NCBI RefSeq assembly: GCF_017115165.1
Contig: NZ_JABXKF010000178.1
Span: forward strand, 1-58,180
Origin: Nostoc sp. LPT
GTDB taxonomy: Bacteria; Cyanobacteriota; Cyanobacteriia; Cyanobacteriales; Nostocaceae
Reading direction: 5' to 3'
Length of the DNA stretch: 58,180 bases
The notes under the pieces are model-generated. The model made no database searches. It was given only the letters and a program-made list of their open reading frames with translations, and was not told the origin of the DNA. Each line of letters opens with the position of its first letter. Position 1 is the stretch's first letter. This document shows, piece after piece, positions 52,927 to 58,180 of the stretch. The translations under genes and the position numbers were made by a program.

Positions 52927-53607
52927 ATGGCAGCAGACTATCCAGACATTGATATTGCGCCATTTATCGATCACTCCCTGTTAACGCCAACGGCTACTCC
53001 AGAGCAGGTTGAGCAATGGTGTGAAGAAGCATATAGATTTAACTTTGCGGCGGTTTGTCTGTTCCCTGCTCATGTAAAGCAAGCAGTCGAACTCCTCCAC
53101 GGTAAAAACCCGAAAGTTTGTACAGTGATAGGCTTTCCTTCTGGTGCAACGACTTCAGCAGTGAAACTGTATGAAGCTCAAGAAGCGGCGGATAGTGGGG
53201 CCACTGAGTTGGATGTAGTCATGAATTTGGGCTGGTTAAAAGCTGGCAAAACTGAAAAAGTCCACCGAGAGATTGCCGAAATTTGTGAAGAGACTGGGCA
53301 AACAGTCAAGGTAATTTTGGAAACTAACCTGTTGACAGATGCGGAAAAAAAAGTAGCTGCTGAAATAGCTATGGAGGCAGGAGCAGCATTCTTAAAAACT
53401 AGTACAGGTTGGAATGGTGGTGCAACTGTGGCAGATGTGCGACTTTTGCAAGAATTGGCAAAAGAAAGGGTAGGAATTAAAGCTTCAGGTGGTATTCACA
53501 CTATCAATCAAGCCCTAGACTTAATCGTAGCGGGTGCTACTAGATTAGGTACATCTCGCGGTATGGATTTGATCCGCCAGCGCGATAACCTGGGAAAGGG
53601 TGAATAG
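52927..53607 (+). CDS. deoC: deoxyribose-phosphate aldolase
   Basis: 226 residues. The Schiff-base Lys157 is in FLKTSTGW, the proton-relay Lys185 in GIKASGG, and Asp96 in ELDVVMN. It splits deoxyribose-5-phosphate into glyceraldehyde-3-phosphate and acetaldehyde in nucleoside salvage. Full length. A heptad repeat block separates it from recO. Confidence 0.96.
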   Translation: MAADYPDIDIAPFIDHSLLTPTATPEQVEQWCEEAYRFNFAAVCLFPAHVKQAVELLHGKNPKVCTVIGFPSGATTSAVKLYEAQEAADSGATELDVVMNLGWLKAGKTEKVHREIAEICEETGQTVKVILETNLLTDAEKKVAAEIAMEAGAAFLKTSTGWNGGATVADVRLLQELAKERVGIKASGGIHTINQALDLIVAGATRLGTSRGMDLIRQRDNLGKGE

Positions 53608-53719
53608 TCATTTGTCCTTTGTCATTTGTCCTTTGTCATTTGTCCTAATCTAATGACCCTTGACCAATGACTAATGACTAAATAACTACTAATGACTAGT
53701 GACTAATGACTAATGACTA
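53608..53719. repeat. TTTGTCA/TAATGAC heptad block running into recO
   Basis: CATTTGTCCTTTGT-type units followed by TAATGAC/CTAATGA heptads, 112 bp. The last heptad overlaps the recO ATG at 53720. Confidence 0.85.
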
Positions 53720-54670
53720 ATGAGTAGAACCTACAAAGCAACTGGTATTAATCTTAAAACCCAGGCACTGGGAGAATCGGATAAAATAGTGACGATTTTG
53801 ACACGGGAATTCGGTCTAATTCGAGCCGTGGCTCCAGGGTCACGTAAGCACAACTCCAGCCTGGGCGGTAGGAGTGGAATGTTTGTTGTGAATGAACTAT
53901 TGATTGCCAAAGGGCGATCGCTTGATAAAATTACTCAAGCACAGACGTTAAAAACTTATCCTGGTTTAGCTAAAAATTTGGGAAAACTGGCTGCCAGTCA
54001 ATATTTAGCAGAAATAGTTCTGTGTGAAGCTTTGAGCGAACAACCCCAAGAAGAACTTTATGATTTGTTCAATGAACATCTCTATCGCTTAGAGGCGGTG
54101 TCTAGTGCAAATCTATCTGGTGTTTTGGCTCATCTGGCTCATGGTGTATTTCACCTTTTAGCCTTAGCAGGACTGACGCCGCAAGTGCAAATCTGTTGCT
54201 TATCTCAGCACCCCCTCAAGCCAGACTTTACAGACCCCAACTGGCAGGTAGGATTTAGTATCCCTGCGGGTGGAACGGTTTCCTTAGAAGCTAGGGAACG
54301 TTTACGAAAAGAGGGGGAGAGGGAGATCAGCGCACAGAGGCAAAGGAGCAGGGGAGCAGGGGAGCAGGGGGAGATTAATAACCAATATCCCATGCCCAAT
54401 GTCCCATCCTCCATGCCCAATGCCCAAACAATTGTTGTGCATCGGCAAGAAATACCTGTGATTTCTAGTCGTTTGGGTGCTATGGAACTAGCTTTGCTTC
54501 AACAGCTGTCACAACCAGAGATAATGCAAATTGATGGTGCTAAAGATTATGACTGGTTATCTATTGAGCAGATTTTGCGCCAGTATGCTCAGTATCAATT
54601 AGGCCGCCCTATTCGCTCTGCTACCTTGATCGACTCTTATTTTGCTGCCAACCATGATGCAACCGTCTGA
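53720..54670 (+). CDS. recO: DNA repair protein RecO with a low-complexity insertion
   Basis: 316 residues. N-terminal OB fold (KATGINLKTQALGESDKIVT, FGLIRAVAPGSRK) and the C-terminal helical domain (LLALAGLTPQVQICCLS; YAQYQLGRPIRSATLIDSYF). RecO loads RecA onto SSB-coated DNA with RecR. Between about 193 and 237 there is an in-frame stretch rich in Arg/Gly/Gln then Pro/Met/Asn (GAGEQGEINN, PMPNVPSSMPNAQ) made of GCAGGGGA and CCCATGCCCAATG repeats. The start codon comes directly out of a heptad repeat. It overlaps the next gene by 17 bp. Confidence 0.93.
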   Translation: MSRTYKATGINLKTQALGESDKIVTILTREFGLIRAVAPGSRKHNSSLGGRSGMFVVNELLIAKGRSLDKITQAQTLKTYPGLAKNLGKLAASQYLAEIVLCEALSEQPQEELYDLFNEHLYRLEAVSSANLSGVLAHLAHGVFHLLALAGLTPQVQICCLSQHPLKPDFTDPNWQVGFSIPAGGTVSLEARERLRKEGEREISAQRQRSRGAGEQGEINNQYPMPNVPSSMPNAQTIVVHRQEIPVISSRLGAMELALLQQLSQPEIMQIDGAKDYDWLSIEQILRQYAQYQLGRPIRSATLIDSYFAANHDATV

Positions 54671-56309
54671 TTTGGATAAGAAAATCCTGCCTTTGTCACC
54701 AAACCTCGCCAAAAAACAGAATAGGGTATCAGATCCTACAGTCAGGAATCACTTGAGTGCTGTTCCCAAGTCTACACCTAGTCAAATGAATGGCCAAGAA
54801 ATGTCCCCAAAAGATGTTTCTAATAACGATCAAAATTGGACAGAGGAGATCCCAAAAACCGATCTTCCAAACCAATCAGAAACACAATCTGAGGAAAAAT
54901 TAACCACTGCTGAGGTAGATAGTAACGGCGCTAGCAATGGGCATAATTTGCCAGTAGCCACTATCCCAGAAAAAGAATTACCGAAATTAGATGGATCTGG
55001 TTCAGGTGGAGAAGCTATTGCAGGGAATGTAAAACAGCTAGGATTTTTACCTGTATTAAAAAATCCTAATTTCTTGGCTCTTTGGGGCGGTCAAGTTTTT
55101 TCTCAACTAGCAGATAAAGTTTATTTAGTCTTGATGATTGCCTTGATTAATACTCAGTTTCAAGGAAGCAATCAGAGTATTAGTGGTTGGGTATCAGTCT
55201 TGATGATGGCTTTTACTATTCCAGCCGTATTGTTTGGTTCCGTTGCTGGTGTATTTGTCGATCGCTGGTCGAAAAAGGCTGTGCTGGTGGCAACAAATAT
55301 TTGGCGTGGCATCCTGGTTTTGTCAATTCCCTTCCTGCTGTGGTTGACTCATGACTGGAAACCCATAGGAGTGCTGCCAGTGGGTTTTTTGATCATTCTG
55401 GGTGTGACTTTTTTAGTTTCCACGCTGACGCAGTTTTTTGCGCCGGCGGAACAGGCGGCAATTCCCTTAATCGTAGAAGAACAGGATTTACTCTCGGCAA
55501 ATTCGCTTTATACGACAACGATGATGGCATCTGTGATTGTTGGGTTTGCTGTTGGCGAACCATTATTAGCGATCGCCGATGGACTTTGGCTGCAAATTGG
55601 TGGTAGTGATAGTTTGGGTAAGGAACTTTTAGTTGGTGGCAGTTATGCGATCGCTGGACTAATTTTGTTCCTCCTGGCAACTAAGGAAAAACACCACCAT
55701 CCCGATACAGAATTCCCTCACGTATTCTCTGACTTGCGAGACGGTTTTGCCTATCTCAAAGCAAATCAGCGCGTCCGCAATGCTTTGCTTCAACTGATTA
55801 TCTTGTTTTCTGTCTTTGCAGCATTAACTGTTTTAGCCGTTCGGATGGCGGAAATAATTCCCAACATGAAAGCCTCTCAGTTTGGCTTTTTACTAGCAGC
55901 TGGCGGTGTTGGCATCGCTGGTGGAGCAGCAATTCTAGGCCAATTTGGTCAACGCTTCTCCTATACTCAGCTAAGTCTATGTGGTTGTATGGGTATGGCA
56001 GCATCCCTGATTGGTCTGTCAGTATTTACAACTCAGCTGTGGCTTGTCTTGTTACTGGTGGCATTATTGGGCATCTTTGGGGCACTAGTGGGAATTCCCA
56101 TGCAAACTGCAATCCAAACAGAAACACCTCCAGAAATGCGTGGTAAAGTTTTTGGCTTGCAGAACAATGTAATTAATATTGCCCTGTCCTTACCTTTAGC
56201 ATTAGCTGGTGTCGCAGAAACCTTTCTGGGATTACAGGTAGTTTTTTTGGGATTAGCTGCGATCGTCTTTTCAGGAGGTATATTAACCTGGTATAACTCC
56301 CACAAGTAG
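54654..56309 (+). CDS. MFS transporter with a long disordered N-terminus
   Basis: About 551 residues from ATG at 54654 (or 54657), overlapping the recO end. The first about 130 residues are Ser/Asn/Glu-rich and without hydrophobic segment. Then about twelve membrane spans beginning NPNFLALWGGQVFSQLADKV, with motif A GVFVDRWSKKAVLV. Layout fits the DHA3 drug/siderophore exporter group. The substrate is unknown. Overlap with recO suggests translational coupling. Confidence 0.9.
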   Translation: MMQPSDLDKKILPLSPNLAKKQNRVSDPTVRNHLSAVPKSTPSQMNGQEMSPKDVSNNDQNWTEEIPKTDLPNQSETQSEEKLTTAEVDSNGASNGHNLPVATIPEKELPKLDGSGSGGEAIAGNVKQLGFLPVLKNPNFLALWGGQVFSQLADKVYLVLMIALINTQFQGSNQSISGWVSVLMMAFTIPAVLFGSVAGVFVDRWSKKAVLVATNIWRGILVLSIPFLLWLTHDWKPIGVLPVGFLIILGVTFLVSTLTQFFAPAEQAAIPLIVEEQDLLSANSLYTTTMMASVIVGFAVGEPLLAIADGLWLQIGGSDSLGKELLVGGSYAIAGLILFLLATKEKHHHPDTEFPHVFSDLRDGFAYLKANQRVRNALLQLIILFSVFAALTVLAVRMAEIIPNMKASQFGFLLAAGGVGIAGGAAILGQFGQRFSYTQLSLCGCMGMAASLIGLSVFTTQLWLVLLLVALLGIFGALVGIPMQTAIQTETPPEMRGKVFGLQNNVINIALSLPLALAGVAETFLGLQVVFLGLAAIVFSGGILTWYNSHK

Positions 56310-56667
56310 TTATCAGCTAACAGGAGTTATTAATTATTACCTTGACGTAATTAATAATTTACTTAAAGCTTTTGTGTTCGTGGTAAACTGTTGCCAGTGA
56401 AAATTTATCACATACTTGCCGGATATGAATCTGACATTAGTCAGAATAAGTTGTTTAAATATCAGAAATTAACAACTTATAACTAAAATAAATAAAGCCA
56501 TAAATCCACTAGTTTAATTAGCTAACAAGAAGCTTTTTAAACTAGTAGAAAGTTGTGGAAATTTTTAATAAATAAAAAAACCAGCAAGTATAGCTAGATA
56601 AAAGAAAAATCACAAAGGACACACAAGTAATAAGATTAAACCTGCTTTTCTTACAGCTAAATAAAGA
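56310..56667. other. AT-rich intergenic region
   Basis: 358 bp, AT-rich; a weak imperfect hairpin near 56326-56353 after the MFS gene (ATTAATTATTAC/GTAATTAATAAT) may serve as a terminator. No gene seen. Confidence 0.4.
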
Positions 56668-57816
56668 ATGCGTATAGCCTGGATTGGAAAAAAATCACCT
56701 TTTTGCGGCAATGTCACCTACAGTCGAGAAATTACAAATGCTTTGCTAGATAGGGGACATCAAGTTAGCTTTCTTCACTTCGCCCAGGAAGAGTCTGAAC
56801 CTGATAATTGGCCAAATCTTCGAGAGGTTTCCCTACCTTTCATTTACAAGTCCCAGGTTTACACAATTCCCACTTTTAAAGCCACCAAAGTTTTAACCGA
56901 TTCACTGCGAGAAATCAAACCAGATGTAGTCCATGCTTCCTTGACATTATCTCCTCTAGACTTTTTTCTACCGGAAATCTGTGAAGAACTGAGGTTGCCC
57001 CTAGTTGCCACTTTTCACACACCATTTGCTGGCAAGGGGGCAAAGCTGGTATCGGGAACACAACTTTTGGCTTATCAGCTCTACGCGCCTTTTTTAGTTA
57101 ACTACGATCGCGTGATTGTATTTTCTCAAATTCAGCGAGAATTATTGGCAGGGATGGGCGTAAGGGAAGAAAATATTGCCGTAATTCCCAACGGTGTTGA
57201 TACCACCAAGTATTCTCCAGGACTTTCTAAAATCAAAGCAGAATTTAAAGCCGAACGCTTGTTTGTCTATCAGGGTCGCATAGCGCCAGAGAAAAATGTT
57301 GAAGCTCTCCTCCGGGCTTGGAAGCAGTCGGCAATGGCGGCTGGTAGTAAGTTACTAATTGTTGGCGACGGCCCTTTGAAGTCTTCCTTAGAGCCGTTTT
57401 TTGGTTCAGAATACGGCATTATCTGGTTGGGATTTGTCGCTGATGAAGACCGACGCATCGAAATTTTGCGAGGCGCAGATGTATTTGTTTTGCCTTCATT
57501 GGTAGAGGGTTTATCTTTATCTCTGTTAGAAGGAATGTCATGTGGATTAGCTTGTTTAGCAACAGATGTGGGTGCAGATGGAGAAGTATTGGAAAAGGGT
57601 GCAGGTGTCGTTATTAGTACCAAAACAGCGCGATCGCAGTTGAGAACGCTCTTGCCAGTGTTGCAAGACCATCCAGAATTAACAACCTTACTGGGGCAAA
57701 AAGCTAGACAGCGTGTATTAGACCGCTATACCCTTAGTAAAAATATTAGTCTGCTGGAAGAACTTTATAAAGGAGTTTTAGCACAGCGACCTCTACCGCT
57801 AAGTCGTAGAGCGTAA
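56668..57816 (+). CDS. family 4 glycosyltransferase
   Basis: 382 residues, GT-B fold. N-terminal RIAWIGKKSPFCGNVTYSRE, LVATFHTPFAG, and the donor half with VIPNGVDTTKYSPG, YQGRIAPEKNVEALLRAW, IVGDGPLKSSLE, and the EX7E region PSLVEGLSLSLLEGMSCGL. Transfers an activated sugar to glycolipid or polysaccharide; acceptor unknown. Single gene; dispersed repeats follow. Confidence 0.93.
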   Translation: MRIAWIGKKSPFCGNVTYSREITNALLDRGHQVSFLHFAQEESEPDNWPNLREVSLPFIYKSQVYTIPTFKATKVLTDSLREIKPDVVHASLTLSPLDFFLPEICEELRLPLVATFHTPFAGKGAKLVSGTQLLAYQLYAPFLVNYDRVIVFSQIQRELLAGMGVREENIAVIPNGVDTTKYSPGLSKIKAEFKAERLFVYQGRIAPEKNVEALLRAWKQSAMAAGSKLLIVGDGPLKSSLEPFFGSEYGIIWLGFVADEDRRIEILRGADVFVLPSLVEGLSLSLLEGMSCGLACLATDVGADGEVLEKGAGVVISTKTARSQLRTLLPVLQDHPELTTLLGQKARQRVLDRYTLSKNISLLEELYKGVLAQRPLPLSRRA

Positions 57817-58180
57817 GGAAAGGGAATAAAGTGCGATGCCTACAGTGGTCACTGAGCTTTGCCGAAGTGTGGGCTACGCCTACGCATTTTTACGCTCATT
57901 ATTGTTCTCCAGATGCATCAGGTGCAGTTTAGCTTTTCTTCATCAGTCTTATATTCGGTTTTAACCTTGCTCCAATAATCAGCACATAAGAGTGGCGAAA
58001 TCCCGATATTTGGCGAGTAAAACTTTGGCAGCTTGAAAATATTCTTAATACTCAAAGAACAGATAGTGTTCGCCTGAAGGGGTGACAAAGAAGCTAAAAA
58101 GCAGATTGGATAAGGAACATAGCACGCAGACCCTTCTGAAAATAGGGTAATTTATTGGGCTTTAAACGCATAAGCTCATG
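57817..58180. other. End of window: dispersed repeats and unassigned sequence
   Basis: 364 bp. A repeat block at 57832-57890 contains ACTGAGCTTTGCCGAAGTGT and GGGCTACGCCTACGCA, the latter the reverse complement of part of the repeat in the Uma2 gene at 17286-17301. No gene recognised after it. Confidence 0.5.

Overview
This window comes from a filamentous, probably heterocyst-forming cyanobacterium close to Nostoc/Anabaena. The evidence is the very frequent HIP1 octamer GCGATCGC, the heptanucleotide tandem repeats typical of these genomes (TTGGTCA-like, CCCCATG-like and AAAATCC-like), and many cyanobacteria-restricted families (DUF3318, DUF2499/Ycf49-like, DUF3593, Ycf36/CGLD27, SLH-porin). 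Most of the window is ordinary chromosome. No prophage, CRISPR array, rRNA or intact transposase was seen.

Layout. 1-5.6 kb: an HdrB-like cysteine-rich protein, then acpP, fabF and tkt. 5.9-8.2 kb: a tiny basic ORF facing two tandem paralogous coiled-coil genes. 8.7-11.6 kb: the phosphate-sensing set sphR-sphS-phoU. 12-14.5 kb: a Crp-type regulator followed by an SLH-porin with a clear promoter and terminator. 14.5-20.3 kb: small conserved proteins, a Uma2 nuclease, hisA, an overlapping DUF2499/DUF3593 pair, a fold-back element and a 21-bp minisatellite. 20.3-28 kb: csaB, an aspartyl protease, pgeF, birA, an M23 peptidase, ribE, a DUF151 nuclease and a ferredoxin-like aldo/keto reductase. 28.2-33 kb: an ABC exporter whose start is separated from its body by an A9 tract, a second Uma2, a hicAB toxin-antitoxin pair and a dGTPase. 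33-34.9 kb: a LysR regulator divergent from a methyltransferase.

34.9-40.5 kb is a decay zone. It holds remnants of an amino-acid ABC transporter operon (binding protein, two permeases, the tail of the ATPase), a broken AraC regulator, and a TonB-dependent receptor whose N-terminus has been replaced by the C-terminal part of another receptor. One fusion point coincides exactly with a HIP1 octamer. A second 21-bp minisatellite, of the same family as the one at 20 kb, lies between the two permease remnants.

41-58 kb returns to housekeeping and envelope genes: YbjN and DUF3318 proteins, queE, a STAS-sugar transferase fusion, a membrane GTPase, initiator tRNA, an asparaginase, Ycf36 and rsfS, a glycosyltransferase, a solitary cytosine-5 DNA methyltransferase, deoC, recO (with an in-frame low-complexity insertion), an MFS transporter and a second glycosyltransferase. 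Three glycan genes (STAS-sugar transferase and two GT4 enzymes) plus csaB suggest exopolysaccharide or cell-wall glycan work, but they do not form one operon.

The best leads for something new are the paralogous coiled-coil pair with its small basic neighbour, the A9 frameshift in front of the ABC exporter, the HIP1-scarred operon decay, the STAS-sugar transferase fusion, the hairpin four bases before the sphS start, and the twin 21-bp minisatellites. All functional statements are from reading sequence; no database search was possible.
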